A stretch of 64,000 bases of DNA from the NCBI RefSeq assembly GCF_042655485.1, contig NZ_JBHSMC010000001.1, positions 620,001 through 684,000 of the forward strand, read 5' to 3'. The stretch is from Lederbergia graminis (GTDB lineage Bacteria; Bacillota; Bacilli; Bacillales; Bacillaceae_C). Within the stretch, counting starts at the first letter, position 1; every line of letters begins with the position of its first letter. The notes under the pieces were generated by a model, which saw only the letters and a list, made by a program, of their open reading frames with translations, had not been told where the DNA came from and searched no databases. A program made the position numbers and the translations under genes. Positions 1 to 9,148 of the stretch are shown one piece after another.

Positions 1-223
1 TTGCAAGTTGAGAACCTAAACCAACTTGTTGTGGATTAACTCCACCTTTTCCAGCAGTAGGTGCACTTGCACTGGAGATTGTTTGACTTACCATATCTTT
101 AAATGTTACACGACCTTTTTTAAAGCCGTATGTATTTACATTTGCAATATTATTACCTATTACATCTAGTTTCGTTTGGAAATTTTTCATTCCTGTAATT
201 CCAGCATACATCGATCGAATCAT
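1..223 (-). CDS. flgE: Flagellar hook protein FlgE, N-terminal part (cut by window edge)
   Basis: The 74 visible codons encode the N-terminus of a hook/rod protein. FlgE polymerises into the hook joining the flagellar rod to the filament. The translation begins MIRSMYAGITGM and contains the family signature LDVIGNNIANVNTYGFK, which forms the N-terminal coiled-coil helix needed for export and assembly. The ATG at 223 is preceded by an AAGGAAGGGG-type ribosome binding site. The gene follows flgD and a small flagellar ORF, the usual place of flgE in the Bacillus fla/che operon. FlgG and FlgF share this N-terminal signature, so FlgE versus FlgG rests on position; the rest of the gene is outside the window. 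Confidence 0.88.
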   Translation of the reverse strand, partial: MIRSMYAGITGMKNFQTKLDVIGNNIANVNTYGFKKGRVTFKDMVSQTISSASAPTAGKGGVNPQQVGLGSQLA

Positions 224-303
224 GTGAATACCCCTTCCTTTTTTTGCCACGTCTATCGGTCAGTGGCAAGCAACTTCCTTTTAGGTCCAGTTGCATCTTT
301 GAT

Positions 304-696
304 TTAATTCATTACAATTGTTCCATCAATATTTGTAAAAATTTGATTTTCGGCTTCCTGTCTATCCATCACTGTAATTACGGTATTATTTTTTGCACTT
401 ACGATTAATGCAGCATTTTCAAGCAAAACAAGGGAATCATTCACACCTTTTCGTTTTGCTTCCACAACCTTTTCACCTATCTCATTCCAAATTTCTGGTT
501 TTATTGTTATATCCCGTTCTATCATTCGTTTTCCAGCATGTTTACTAATTGTAAGTGATGAGTGATGTTTTTGAGCTGTCTCTAAATATTGAGAGAAGCT
601 TACATTTTGGGATGTGTGTTGTTTACTTACTTTCTTAGAAAATGGATGAATAGTGGTTGGTTGAGACGGGAGTTTATGAATAATATGATTTCCCAT
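304..696 (-). CDS. Small flagellar operon protein (TIGR02530-like)
   Basis: A 130-residue soluble protein of unknown molecular role, encoded between flgD and flgE. Its centre has the pattern SKHAGKRMIERDI, followed by a predicted alpha/beta segment ending NQIFTNIDGTIVMN. This resembles the small 'flagellar operon protein' family (TIGR02530) found at this position in many Bacillaceae and Clostridia. The first 40 residues are low-complexity, rich in Ser, His and Gln, with no signal peptide or membrane segment. It lies 18 bp after flgD and 80 bp before flgE, so it should be co-transcribed with the hook genes. A role in hook assembly is inferred from position only. Confidence 0.75.
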   Translation of the reverse strand: MGNHIIHKLPSQPTTIHPFSKKVSKQHTSQNVSFSQYLETAQKHHSSLTISKHAGKRMIERDITIKPEIWNEIGEKVVEAKRKGVNDSLVLLENAALIVSAKNNTVITVMDRQEAENQIFTNIDGTIVMN

Positions 697-714
697 ACAT
701 CACTTCATCCTTTC

Positions 715-1347
715 CTAACCTATTTTTGTAATTTGATTTGTTGAGATGGAATCTCCATTTTCCGTTTGTAACATTATCTTTCCATTTTGCTGTGATACGG
801 ATTGGATAATTGCATTAACGGTTTCTTTACCATCTAACCAAGACACATTTTTCCCGATTAAAGCACTAGCTCTAATTAATGGTGTCTCATACGTGCTATC
901 ATGAACTTGAGATATATTGGCTGGTGAAAGTTCTAATCCATCTTCTGTGAAAAATTTCACTGTGTCACCCACAAATTGAACAGATTGAATTACACCTTTT
1001 CCTTCCAAAATATTCGGTTGTTCCGAATTTCCTCCCTCATTCACCATATGCCAAGTAACTTCTTTACCAACAAACTTACTATAAGAGATTAGGCTCGATT
1101 GTGTTTCAGCTTGAACTAGTTTCTCTATTGCCTGATTCATATTTGTCATTTGCTCAAGAGATGAAAAAGTAGCCATTTGTGCAATAAACTCTTTATCTTG
1201 CATTGGGTTCATTGGATCTTGGTTTTGAAGCTGGACCATTAATAATTTTAAAAAGTCATCTTTCCCAAGAACATCATTACCTGTCTTCACTTCTCTTTTC
1301 TGATAAGAAGAGGATAAAAATAAATTTGGATCTATTGAATTTGTCAT
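715..1347 (-). CDS. flgD: Flagellar hook-capping protein FlgD
   Basis: FlgD is the scaffold that caps the growing hook and guides FlgE addition; it is exported through the flagellar type III system. The N-terminus carries the diagnostic stretch LGKDDFLKLLMVQLQNQDP near residues 28-46, then MQDKEFIAQMATFSSLEQM. The remaining 130 residues fit the beta-rich C-terminal domain. Length is 210 residues, within the family range. It starts 6 bp after fliK in the fla/che operon. The matching Bacillus gene was once called ylxG. Confidence 0.92.
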   Translation of the reverse strand: MTNSIDPNLFLSSSYQKREVKTGNDVLGKDDFLKLLMVQLQNQDPMNPMQDKEFIAQMATFSSLEQMTNMNQAIEKLVQAETQSSLISYSKFVGKEVTWHMVNEGGNSEQPNILEGKGVIQSVQFVGDTVKFFTEDGLELSPANISQVHDSTYETPLIRASALIGKNVSWLDGKETVNAIIQSVSQQNGKIMLQTENGDSISTNQITKIG

Positions 1348-1353
1348 ATTTCG

Positions 1354-2577
1354 TTACACCTCCGTTTCAAATAAAAGTGAATGTAATGTTTCTATAAAAC
1401 TATTTCGAGATTCTTTTGATTCTTCAACCATACTATCTTGATTTTCTTGATGGTGTTGCTGCTCATTATGTCTCTCTTGGTTCAAATAGTTTAGTTGTTC
1501 TTGTTGACTAAGATTAATTTCAATTTTATCAATAGCAATGTTTTGCTGAGCAAAAGCCTGTCTCAAATGATGAATTTGCGAATCAAGCATTTCTTTCGCA
1601 TTTTTCGTTGTCGTCAAAATTCTTGCCATCATCATCCCATCACGCTGTAATAATTCTACTCGCATTGATCCTAATTGCTCAGGATATAGTCTGATGAGTA
1701 ATTTTGATGAAAATGGTCCTTGTGAGAAATTGGACTTCGCTAGAATATTAGAAAATTCCCTCACGAATGAACGCATAGTAGTTTGCTCATCGATTTTCCC
1801 ATTTTGTTGAACTAAAATTGTCTCTAAGTTCAAACTTACAATAGTATTATTGATCGATTCTACTCGCATATTAGCATTAGTTTGATCTTGGACTATTACC
1901 GATCTTCTCGGTAATATTTGTGACAATGGTTGCTTGTAAAGATTATGATTCTCTTGTTCTTTCCATAAGGAATTTAATTCATTATTATTCTGATGTTTCA
2001 TTTTGTTATCCGATAACTGAAGTCGTGTCAGAAATTCATCCATTTCTAACTGGAACTCTTCTATTTTAGTTCGTTCCAATACATCCAACTTAATATTTGT
2101 AAGTAGTGTCGTTAATTCTTTTCCTATTTCCAATAACGGCATTACATTTTTAGCGAGTTTAGAGTTCATCTCGTCTATATTAATGTCATTTAAAACTTGC
2201 AAAATACTAGTAGCAACAGATATAAAGTCATGATTTTCAATCTGAATTTCAGTATTTGTTTCTGTTTTTAACCCGTTTAATAACTCTAGTAAATCTTTTT
2301 GTATCTCAGGATATAATTCAGTTAATTTTGAATCCAATGGGGACATTTGCAAACCTACTGCTCCAAGTAAGTCCTCTGAATTTCCGTCTTTGATAGCTTT
2401 TCCATCATCTTTTTCTGCATGTGAATGAATCATTTTTTTACTTTGTTCTAAAGGACCTTCTAACTTAGAGTAAGATTGCAATTCCTTTTGGAAATCCTCA
2501 TTACTTGTTTTTTTATTACTAGTATGGAATGTTTGAACACTAGGTTCTATCAATGCTACTTTCACTGTATGCTTCAC
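1354..2577 (-). CDS. fliK: Flagellar hook-length control protein FliK
   Basis: FliK is the secreted ruler that measures hook length and switches the export gate (through FlhB) from hook to filament substrates. The long N-terminal region, about residues 1-260, is poorly conserved and helical, as usual. The C-terminal Flg_hook domain is recognisable from about residue 290: LLIRLYPEQLGSMRVELLQRDGMMMARI, then a helix and LSQQEQL. A Gln/His/Glu-rich tail follows. The start is uncertain: the annotated GTG at 2577 lies directly against a GGGGGG tract, and a second GTG at residue 5 has wider spacing. Position between motE and flgD supports the call. Confidence 0.87.
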   Translation of the reverse strand: MKHTVKVALIEPSVQTFHTSNKKTSNEDFQKELQSYSKLEGPLEQSKKMIHSHAEKDDGKAIKDGNSEDLLGAVGLQMSPLDSKLTELYPEIQKDLLELLNGLKTETNTEIQIENHDFISVATSILQVLNDINIDEMNSKLAKNVMPLLEIGKELTTLLTNIKLDVLERTKIEEFQLEMDEFLTRLQLSDNKMKHQNNNELNSLWKEQENHNLYKQPLSQILPRRSVIVQDQTNANMRVESINNTIVSLNLETILVQQNGKIDEQTTMRSFVREFSNILAKSNFSQGPFSSKLLIRLYPEQLGSMRVELLQRDGMMMARILTTTKNAKEMLDSQIHHLRQAFAQQNIAIDKIEINLSQQEQLNYLNQERHNEQQHHQENQDSMVEESKESRNSFIETLHSLLFETEV

Positions 2578-2599
2578 CCCCCTTCAAGTAACTTCCTAC

Positions 2600-3187
2600 T
2601 CATTCCATATCTACAGACATCATTTCAAAGAATTTCGCTGCATCTTTCGGAGGCATTTTTTCCATGATTTTGGCTAATGATTCTGTACTAATATTGGACA
2701 AAATCTTTAATGCCTCTTTTTCATCCATTTCTAAAATAATCGGTGCAACACTTTTTGGAGACATAGCCTCATAAGTTGATACTACTTCTTTAAAGGCTCG
2801 CCTTTGTTCATCTTTTATTTGTTGGAGTTCATTAATTTGTTTTTGCAACTCTTCTTGCTGTTTTATTTGCTCTTCAATTTTCAAATCTTTATTATCCAAT
2901 TGAACCTGTAATTGACTGATTTGTGCTTCTTTATTTTCTATTTCCGCATCAAGATGAATTATTTTCTGCTCGTATTCCGATATATTCTCTTCGTTACTTT
3001 CTTTTTGTACGAGAGGAATTTTTTCAGACCATTCCTTCACTTGTTCGAAAACATTTACGCCTGCAACCGATGCAATCAGTACTCCAATAAAGATGGCAAA
3101 TAATAGCGGAATTAAAAACCAATAAATAAATCTTTGAAAGAATGTAATTTGTTTTTCCTCTTCTTGATTTTTCAAGGCTTTATCCAC
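2600..3187 (-). CDS. ylxF: MotE/YlxF-type membrane protein of the fla operon
   Basis: A 195-residue protein with one transmembrane helix near residues 18-44 (FIYWFLIPLLFAIFIGVLIAS), a coiled coil of about 65 residues (about 68-135) and a C-terminal MgtE-N-like domain with SPKSVAPIILEMDEKEALKIL and MPPKDAAKFFEMM. This matches YlxF/MotE, found in fla operons between fliJ and fliK; related proteins act near the FliF-FliG or stator complex. The GTG start at 3187 has a well-spaced AGGTGAT site. The exact function in this organism is not evident from sequence. Confidence 0.82.
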   Translation of the reverse strand: MDKALKNQEEEKQITFFQRFIYWFLIPLLFAIFIGVLIASVAGVNVFEQVKEWSEKIPLVQKESNEENISEYEQKIIHLDAEIENKEAQISQLQVQLDNKDLKIEEQIKQQEELQKQINELQQIKDEQRRAFKEVVSTYEAMSPKSVAPIILEMDEKEALKILSNISTESLAKIMEKMPPKDAAKFFEMMSVDME

Positions 3188-3195
3188 TTTATCAC

Positions 3196-3642
3196 CTATC
3201 TTTCTCCTCGATGAAAGTATTGCTGTGAAGCAAATTCATCAAGGCGGATATTTTCAATCTTATCGACCATTTTTAAATAGTATTTATAACTTTTTTCTTT
3301 CATTTTTTCATATTTTTTCATTTCAATATTACTTTCTTTTAATTGTTCTTCTCTGAAATTCATTGTATTTCTTGCATTAATAACAAGTCTTTGATAATGG
3401 TCAATTGTTTTCTGTAGGTTTAAAAGGAACGACTGATTATGCCTGATTTCCATAACAGAAAGACCTGTAGAAATCTGTTGTAATTGTAATTTCTCTAAAT
3501 CTTCCTTTTTTTTCAGGAGTTCAAATAGCTTTTCAGCATATACTTCAAATTTTTGAACAGACTCTTGATATTTGCTAAAAGCTTCATCTTTCTCTCGTTC
3601 TTTTAAATCTAGTATTTTTTGAAATTTAAAATTGTAGGTCAA
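3196..3642 (-). CDS. fliJ: Flagellar export chaperone FliJ
   Basis: FliJ is the coiled-coil stalk of the FliH-FliI ATPase of the flagellar export apparatus. The 148-residue product is almost wholly alpha-helical, charged, and starts with the typical FKFQKILDLKEREKDEA. It begins with TTG at 3642, overlapping the fliI stop (TTGA arrangement) and preceded by AGGTGAGATAAA, so translational coupling to fliI is likely. No membrane or signal segments. Primary sequence conservation in this family is low, so the call leans on the N-terminal motif, helical character, size and position. Confidence 0.88.
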   Translation of the reverse strand: MTYNFKFQKILDLKEREKDEAFSKYQESVQKFEVYAEKLFELLKKKEDLEKLQLQQISTGLSVMEIRHNQSFLLNLQKTIDHYQRLVINARNTMNFREEQLKESNIEMKKYEKMKEKSYKYYLKMVDKIENIRLDEFASQQYFHRGER

Positions 3643-4964
3643 TTTATCTCACCTGTTTCTATTAAACGAATCAAAGCATTAATACTACCTGATAAGGAAA
3701 CAGCATCATCTGTCTCTTGCTTCAAGAATGAAATTAAATTTGGATATGCTTGAATTGCTGCGTCAATTTCTTTAGATGCACCACGTTTATATGCTCCAAT
3801 ATTAATTAAATCCTCTGAATTCATATACGTGCTCAACAAATCACGAAACTTCTCGGCTGCATACCGATGTTCTTTACTAGACAGATGATTCATTAATCTA
3901 CTTACACTTTTTAATACATTAATAGCAGGATACTGTCCTTTATTTGCCAATTCTCTGTCAAGTACAATATGTCCATCTAAGATCCCTCTAACTGCATCTG
4001 CGATAGGTTCATTCATATCGTCACCGTCTACCAAAACTGTATAAAAGGCAGTTATCGAGCCTTTCTCATTAGTCCCCGTTCTTTCTAATAGACGAGGCAA
4101 TATCGAAAAAACGGAGGGTGTATAGCCTTTAGTTGCTGGTGGTTCTCCAATCGCTAATCCAACCTCTCTTTGTCCCATCGCAACCCTTGTTACCGAATCC
4201 ATCATAAACATTACGTCATGTCCCTTATCACGAAAATACTCTGCAATGGCAGTAGCAGTAAATGCACCTTTTATTCTCATTAGCGCAGGCATATCAGAGG
4301 TAGCTGCAATTACTACTGATTTTTTTAGACCTTCAGGACCTAAATCTCTTTCGATGAACTCTCTTACTTCACGACCACGTTCGCCGATTAATGCAATGAC
4401 ATTAATATCAGCCTTTGTATTACGAGCAATCATTCCTAAAAGTGTACTCTTACCAACACCACTACCAGCAAATATTCCTAATCTTTGTCCTTTCCCAACC
4501 GTTAATAAACTATCGATTGTTCGAACACCGACTTCTAATTTTTCTGATATGGGTGGCCTTTTTAACGGACTTGGTGGGTTTCGATCAATAGGCGTAGTTT
4601 TCATTCCAACTGGCAATGTAAAATCATCCATTGGTTCACCTAATGAATCTACAACTCTACCTATTAGTTCAGGTCCTACTTTAATTTGGAGAGAGCTCGA
4701 TGTTGCTTCAACAAGACTGCCGGGAGCTACTTCCTGTATATCTGAATAAGGCATAAGTATGATAGATTGCTCCTTAAAACCAACTACTTCAGCTAATATT
4801 TTTTTGTCCTTTCTCTTTCCGCCTGCATGAATGATACATACATCCCCTATTTTGCAATCTGGTCCTTGTGATTCCAGCATTAATCCAACCACTTTACTTA
4901 CTTTCCCATATCTTTTGAAAGTATCAATATTATTCATGTATGGAATTAGGTTATTTGCCTTCAT
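3639..4964 (-). CDS. fliI: Flagellar export ATPase FliI
   Basis: FliI is the hexameric F1-beta-like ATPase that energises loading of flagellar type III export substrates. The 441-residue protein has the Walker A motif GSGVGKST at residues 167-174, the ALIGERGREVREF motif typical of FliI/YscN ATPases, and Walker B in the DVMFMMDSVTRVA segment. The C-terminal helical domain contains KRGASKEIDAAI. The gene overlaps fliH by 4 bp at its start and fliJ at its end, giving a tightly coupled fliH-fliI-fliJ set. Confidence 0.97.
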   Translation of the reverse strand: MKANNLIPYMNNIDTFKRYGKVSKVVGLMLESQGPDCKIGDVCIIHAGGKRKDKKILAEVVGFKEQSIILMPYSDIQEVAPGSLVEATSSSLQIKVGPELIGRVVDSLGEPMDDFTLPVGMKTTPIDRNPPSPLKRPPISEKLEVGVRTIDSLLTVGKGQRLGIFAGSGVGKSTLLGMIARNTKADINVIALIGERGREVREFIERDLGPEGLKKSVVIAATSDMPALMRIKGAFTATAIAEYFRDKGHDVMFMMDSVTRVAMGQREVGLAIGEPPATKGYTPSVFSILPRLLERTGTNEKGSITAFYTVLVDGDDMNEPIADAVRGILDGHIVLDRELANKGQYPAINVLKSVSRLMNHLSSKEHRYAAEKFRDLLSTYMNSEDLINIGAYKRGASKEIDAAIQAYPNLISFLKQETDDAVSLSGSINALIRLIETGEIN

Positions 4965-5731
4965 GCTTCATTACCTTCTAGTAAATGTAGTAATGCTTCT
5001 TTTAATTCGATTAATTGAGTTGAAAGAGATGCATCAATCCTGCCTTTATCGGATTCAATTAAACATGTGAATTCTTCAAGTTCGGCATTAGGATATATAA
5101 AACACTGTGTATTATGTGGGAATACAGCTTCTAATTCTTTTTTTTCTGCAAGTAAGGATTCATACTGAGCAGGATGAACATGAATTTGAATCTCTTTATA
5201 TTCACGTACTTCCTTAAGTGCACTCGTCACAATAGGTATAAATTTTTGTTTATCTTCCATTAAACTTGTTCGCATTATCTTTTCTGATGCAGCAATCGCA
5301 ATTTCTAATATTGATTTCTCAGCTTGTTCCACATGTTCTACAAATGCAGTCTTTGAACTTTCAACAATTTGCTGTGCATGACTGATAAGATCTACATACT
5401 CTTCGTATCCACTTGCTTGACCATCTTTCTTACCATTCTCGAAGCCCTCTGCATAGGCTTTTTCTGCTAGTATTTTCTTTTCAGATTCCCAATCTGCTTT
5501 TTCTTTTTCTATTTGTTTCATCATTTCTTGTACTTGAAGTTGTGCTTGTTGTACCATTTGCCTTGCTTCGATATCAGCATTTTGAAGGATTCTCTCTCTT
5601 TCTTCTTCAAGTAATGAGTTGGAATTCGCGTCTTCACTCACCGACTCTTCTATAAAAACATTCTTCAAAGCAATAATCTTAGAGTTTGAAGGATTTATAG
5701 GTGTCATTTGCCGTTTAATAAGCCTAGACAA
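4961..5731 (-). CDS. fliH: Flagellar assembly protein FliH
   Basis: FliH is the peripheral stalk/regulator that dimerises, binds FliI and docks it at the C-ring. The 256-residue sequence has a long Glu/Gln/Ala-rich helical region (about residues 45-135, with EGFENGKKDGQASGYEEYVD) and a C-terminal domain with IAIAASEKIMRTSL and DKGRIDASLSTQLIELKEALLHL, as in FliH/V-ATPase E-type proteins. The likely start is TTG at 5731, overlapping the fliG stop, with a GGAGGAGAT site 7 bp upstream. Confidence 0.92.
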   Translation of the reverse strand: MSRLIKRQMTPINPSNSKIIALKNVFIEESVSEDANSNSLLEEERERILQNADIEARQMVQQAQLQVQEMMKQIEKEKADWESEKKILAEKAYAEGFENGKKDGQASGYEEYVDLISHAQQIVESSKTAFVEHVEQAEKSILEIAIAASEKIMRTSLMEDKQKFIPIVTSALKEVREYKEIQIHVHPAQYESLLAEKKELEAVFPHNTQCFIYPNAELEEFTCLIESDKGRIDASLSTQLIELKEALLHLLEGNEA

Positions 5732-6731
5732 TTATGTCATCTCCTCCACCACGGGCGATGATGATTTCTCCAGTATCCTCTAGTCTACGAATAATGCTAA
5801 CGATTTTCATTTGTGCTTCTTCTACATCTCGTAGCCTAACTGGTCCCATATACTGTAATTCTTCTTTAACCGTCTCCACCATACGGGAGGACATATTGCG
5901 AAATAGAATTTCTTTCACTTCTTCACTTGAAATTTTTAGTGCTAACAATAAATCTTCGTTATCACATTCCCGAATTACACGCTGGATAGAACGATTGTCC
6001 AATGTAACGATATCTTCAAAGACAAACATTCGCTTTTTAATTTCTTCTGCTAATTCAGGATCTTCAATTTCAAGTGCATCTAATATCGTTTTCTCCGTTG
6101 CTCTATCGACTCCATTTAGTACTTCTACAACAGATTCAATACCACCGGTTTGTGTATAATCCTGTGTTACAGTAGCAGATAATTTTTCTTCCAATATTGC
6201 TTCTACTTCACTGATTACCTCTGGAGATGTTCGATCCATGATTGCAATTCTCTTGGCAATATCTGTTTGCATTTGTTGTGGTAATTCAGATAATATCTGT
6301 CCAGCTTTTTCTGGCTCTAAATATGAAAGTATCAAGGCAATTGTTTGCGGATGCTCGTTTTGAATAAAGTTTAATATTTGGCTAGCATCCGCTTTTCTCG
6401 CAAAATCAAATGGTCGTACTTGTAGTGAAGAGGTAAGTCGGTTAATAATAATCGACGCTTGTTCGGGACCTAATGCCTTTTCCAACACTGTCTTTGCATA
6501 GCCAATTCCACCTTGTGAAATATAATCTTGCGCTATAGCGATATTATGGAATTCTTCCAATACTTCCTCTTTCGATTGTGAATCAACTTTTCTTACATTC
6601 GAAATTTCTAATGTTAATTTTTCCATTTCTTCTTCTGATAAATGCTTATAGACAGACGAGGCGACATCTGGGCCTAATGAAATTAGTAAAATTGCCGCTT
6701 TCTGTTTTCCAGTTAAGCCTTTATTTGCCAA
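5724..6731 (-). CDS. fliG: Flagellar motor switch protein FliG
   Basis: FliG forms the rotor ring that binds the FliF MS ring and interacts with the MotA stator to give torque. The 335-residue sequence begins MANKGLTGKQKAAILLISLG, contains the middle-domain EHPQT motif in NEHPQTIALILSYLEPEKAG, and ends with the charged torque-helix region (RSIQRVIRECDNEDLLLALK) and IIRRLEDTGEIII. It initiates at TTG (6731) behind a strong GGAGGGG site. It lies 12 bp after fliF and overlaps fliH by 8 bp. Confidence 0.97.
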   Translation of the reverse strand: MANKGLTGKQKAAILLISLGPDVASSVYKHLSEEEMEKLTLEISNVRKVDSQSKEEVLEEFHNIAIAQDYISQGGIGYAKTVLEKALGPEQASIIINRLTSSLQVRPFDFARKADASQILNFIQNEHPQTIALILSYLEPEKAGQILSELPQQMQTDIAKRIAIMDRTSPEVISEVEAILEEKLSATVTQDYTQTGGIESVVEVLNGVDRATEKTILDALEIEDPELAEEIKKRMFVFEDIVTLDNRSIQRVIRECDNEDLLLALKISSEEVKEILFRNMSSRMVETVKEELQYMGPVRLRDVEEAQMKIVSIIRRLEDTGEIIIARGGGDDIIV

Positions 6732-6743
6732 TTAGCACCCCTC

Positions 6744-8339
6744 CTATTCCTCCGCTAACCAAGTACGAAGTAATTTAGCAAATTCATCTGGTTGCTCTTT
6801 CGCGAGTTTTTCCAATTGATTTTTGCGCAGTTCTGCTTCTGTTACGATAGGATTATTTAAATCTGGTATTTCGATTGGGTCATCTTCTAATTCTTCAACT
6901 TCATACAGCTCTTCTTCTGAAACTACATCTCGTTTTCGTTTCATCATTAAATAAATAATGACACCGATTAGTATTAAAAGTAGGCCGGCCATCGCATACA
7001 CCAACCAAGGCATTTTATTATTAGGTGTTTCCGTCATCTCCACCTTGCCATTAAATGGTTGTACAGAAACTGCAATCTTCTCTTGGATCGCTTCATCTGA
7101 AATATCTGTTCCTGATTCTTTATCAATCGATGTCCTGATGATAGTTGATAATAGTTGTTGTATATCCTGTTTTCTTGCCTCAGGAAATGAATTCATATCA
7201 TCTGGATTTGGTGGTTCCACCATCACTTGGATTCCAAGATCTCTTATTTTATAAGGACTTCCAACAATCTCTTTTCTGATTCGATTTATTTCATTATTGA
7301 TAATTTCTTCCGTTCTCTCATAATCACCATTACCATTGGTTCCTTCTAGATATTGACCATTATTTGGATCTGTTTCATCACCGGTAGGAGGAATTCCTCC
7401 AGCCATATCTCCACTTCCTGTATATGTCTCTGTGATACGTTGAGCACTTATAGCAATACCTTCCATATTTTCCTCATCAACAGGTAGTACTAAATTTTCT
7501 TCACGATTTTCTTGAGTGAAGTCTATATCAGCAGTTACGGATGTAACTACTTTATTAAAACCCATTAATGTACCAAGCATATTCTGTACTTGGCGTTGGA
7601 TATCTCGTTCAATTTGTTTTTTTATTTGCATTTGTTGAGTAAACCCATTATCCGCATATTGTTGCTCATTTAGATCGAAGTACTCTAAATACTGATTACG
7701 AATAACAATATTATCAGTCGGTAGGTTAGGAACACTTTTGGACACTAGATGATACAATGACTTGATTTGTTTTTCATCGAAGCTATGTCCTGGTTTGGTA
7801 TGCAATATAATAGATGCAGAAGCAAATTCATTAGCGTCACTGAGAAATACACCTTTTTCTGGCAGAGTTATCATTACTTTTGCCTGATCAATTCCTTCAA
7901 TACTTCTCATCAGTTCTGCTAACTCTGTTTGTGTGGCCTCTAACTTCATTACATTAAATTCATTATCTGTCATACCAAAACCAGCATTATTAGCAAAGAA
8001 AGAATAATCAATATTACCTGATTCTGGTACACCCTCTGCAGCAAGTTCAACTAGGAGAGTTTCTACATTTTCTTTTGGGACTTTAATGGTTGTACCACCA
8101 TTGGATATCTCTGATTGAATCCCTTTAGCATCTAGACTCTCTTTAATAGTTCCTGTCTCAGAAGGAGTCAAATTTGTATATAATGGAACTAATCTTGGTT
8201 TAGATACAAAATAAAAAATGCTAGCAATTAAAATAAGGGAAACAACTATCGAACCAATAATAATTATTTTTTGATTTCCAGTTCTGTTTGACCAATATTC
8301 TTTCAAACTAGCAATTTTATTGTTTATATTCTCTTTCAT
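6744..8339 (-). CDS. fliF: Flagellar MS-ring protein FliF
   Basis: FliF builds the membrane MS ring, the platform for rod, export gate and FliG. The 531-residue protein has two transmembrane helices, at about residues 25-46 (IIIIGSIVVSLILIASIFYFV) and about 443-467 (LVYAMAGLLLILIGVIIYLMM), separated by a large periplasm-side domain with ring-building motifs such as VLPEKGVFLSD-like TLPEKGVFLSDANEFASASI. The acidic C-terminal tail, ending KLLRTWLAEE, is the FliG-binding segment. ATG start; 32 bp after fliE. Confidence 0.97.
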   Translation of the reverse strand: MKENINNKIASLKEYWSNRTGNQKIIIIGSIVVSLILIASIFYFVSKPRLVPLYTNLTPSETGTIKESLDAKGIQSEISNGGTTIKVPKENVETLLVELAAEGVPESGNIDYSFFANNAGFGMTDNEFNVMKLEATQTELAELMRSIEGIDQAKVMITLPEKGVFLSDANEFASASIILHTKPGHSFDEKQIKSLYHLVSKSVPNLPTDNIVIRNQYLEYFDLNEQQYADNGFTQQMQIKKQIERDIQRQVQNMLGTLMGFNKVVTSVTADIDFTQENREENLVLPVDEENMEGIAISAQRITETYTGSGDMAGGIPPTGDETDPNNGQYLEGTNGNGDYERTEEIINNEINRIRKEIVGSPYKIRDLGIQVMVEPPNPDDMNSFPEARKQDIQQLLSTIIRTSIDKESGTDISDEAIQEKIAVSVQPFNGKVEMTETPNNKMPWLVYAMAGLLLILIGVIIYLMMKRKRDVVSEEELYEVEELEDDPIEIPDLNNPIVTEAELRKNQLEKLAKEQPDEFAKLLRTWLAEE

Positions 8340-8371
8340 TTATAAACCCCTTACCAAATAGCATGCACTCA

Positions 8372-8677
8372 TCAAACTTGCATCCTCATCATTTCTTGAT
8401 ATGCTTCCACCGCTTTATTGCGCACTTCCATCGCTAATTGCAATGAAATGGATGCCTTTTGTGCAGTGATCATCACATCATGTAGTTCAATTTTTTCGCC
8501 TTTAATTAATTTTTCTGTCGCAATATCTGATTGCACCTGTGCATCGTTCACATTGTTAACAGCTGCTTTTAATATTTCATTGAAACTAACCTGTGATTTT
8601 TTTGATAACTGGTTACTGTTATTATTTAGATTAATGGGCTGTAAGTTTGCGATACTAACACTGTTAATAGCCAACAC
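8372..8677 (-). CDS. fliE: Flagellar hook-basal body protein FliE
   Basis: FliE is the small adaptor between the MS ring and the rod and is needed for rod export. The 101-residue product contains SFNEILKAAVNNVNDAQVQSD and the C-terminal signature DVMITAQKASISLQLAMEVRNKAVEAYQEMMRMQV, typical of the family. The start is either GTG at 8677 (4 nt after AGGAGG) or the adjacent TTG at 8674 (7 nt); the TTG has better spacing. Position between flgC and fliF is canonical. Confidence 0.93.
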   Translation of the reverse strand: MLAINSVSIANLQPINLNNNSNQLSKKSQVSFNEILKAAVNNVNDAQVQSDIATEKLIKGEKIELHDVMITAQKASISLQLAMEVRNKAVEAYQEMMRMQV

Positions 8678-8688
8678 GAATCCTCCTT

Positions 8689-9147
8689 TTACTTACCGAT
8701 TTGCAAAGCTTTCACATACATAGATTTCGTTGCATTAAGTACTGTAACATTTGCTTCATAAGATCTTGTTGCACTTATTAAATCAACCATTTCTCTCAAT
8801 GGATCTACATTAGGTAACTGTACATATCCTTCATCATTCGCATCAGGATGAGAAGGATTATATTCAAGTCGGTACGGAGAATCATCTTCCACTATGTTTG
8901 ATACTCGTACACCATTTAAATTGTTTTTATCATTTTGGTTACCTCTAACAGATTGTAGTACAGAAGCAAATGATTGCTCATTCGGCTCCATCACAACCAT
9001 TTTCCTTGTATAAGGTTGCCATTCTCCATTTACAAGTTTCCCTCTTGTTGAATCAACATTTGCCATATTTGAAGAAATAACATCCATTCTTAGGCGTTGT
9101 GCTGTTAATGCTGATGATGTAATACCCATACTCTGAAAAAGAGACAT
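8689..9147 (-). CDS. flgC: Flagellar basal-body rod protein FlgC
   Basis: FlgC is a proximal rod subunit exported through the type III system. The N-terminus MSLFQSMGITSSALTAQRLRMDVISSNMANVDST carries the rod-protein signature, and the C-terminus (REMVDLISATRSYEANVTVLNATKSM and so on) the conserved C-terminal helix. At 152 residues it is the usual size. It starts 1 bp after the flgB stop, implying translational coupling. Confidence 0.95.
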   Translation of the reverse strand: MSLFQSMGITSSALTAQRLRMDVISSNMANVDSTRGKLVNGEWQPYTRKMVVMEPNEQSFASVLQSVRGNQNDKNNLNGVRVSNIVEDDSPYRLEYNPSHPDANDEGYVQLPNVDPLREMVDLISATRSYEANVTVLNATKSMYVKALQIGK

Positions 9148-9148
9148 C

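Noticed and set aside
1..223. Alternative call as FlgG rather than FlgE
   Set aside because: The N-terminal signature is shared; position right after flgD and the small flagellar gene favours FlgE.
4246..4749. A 167-codon plus-strand open frame antisense to fliI
   Set aside because: No ribosome binding site, no recognisable domain, composition reads as the complement of the conserved ATPase; fliI is certain.
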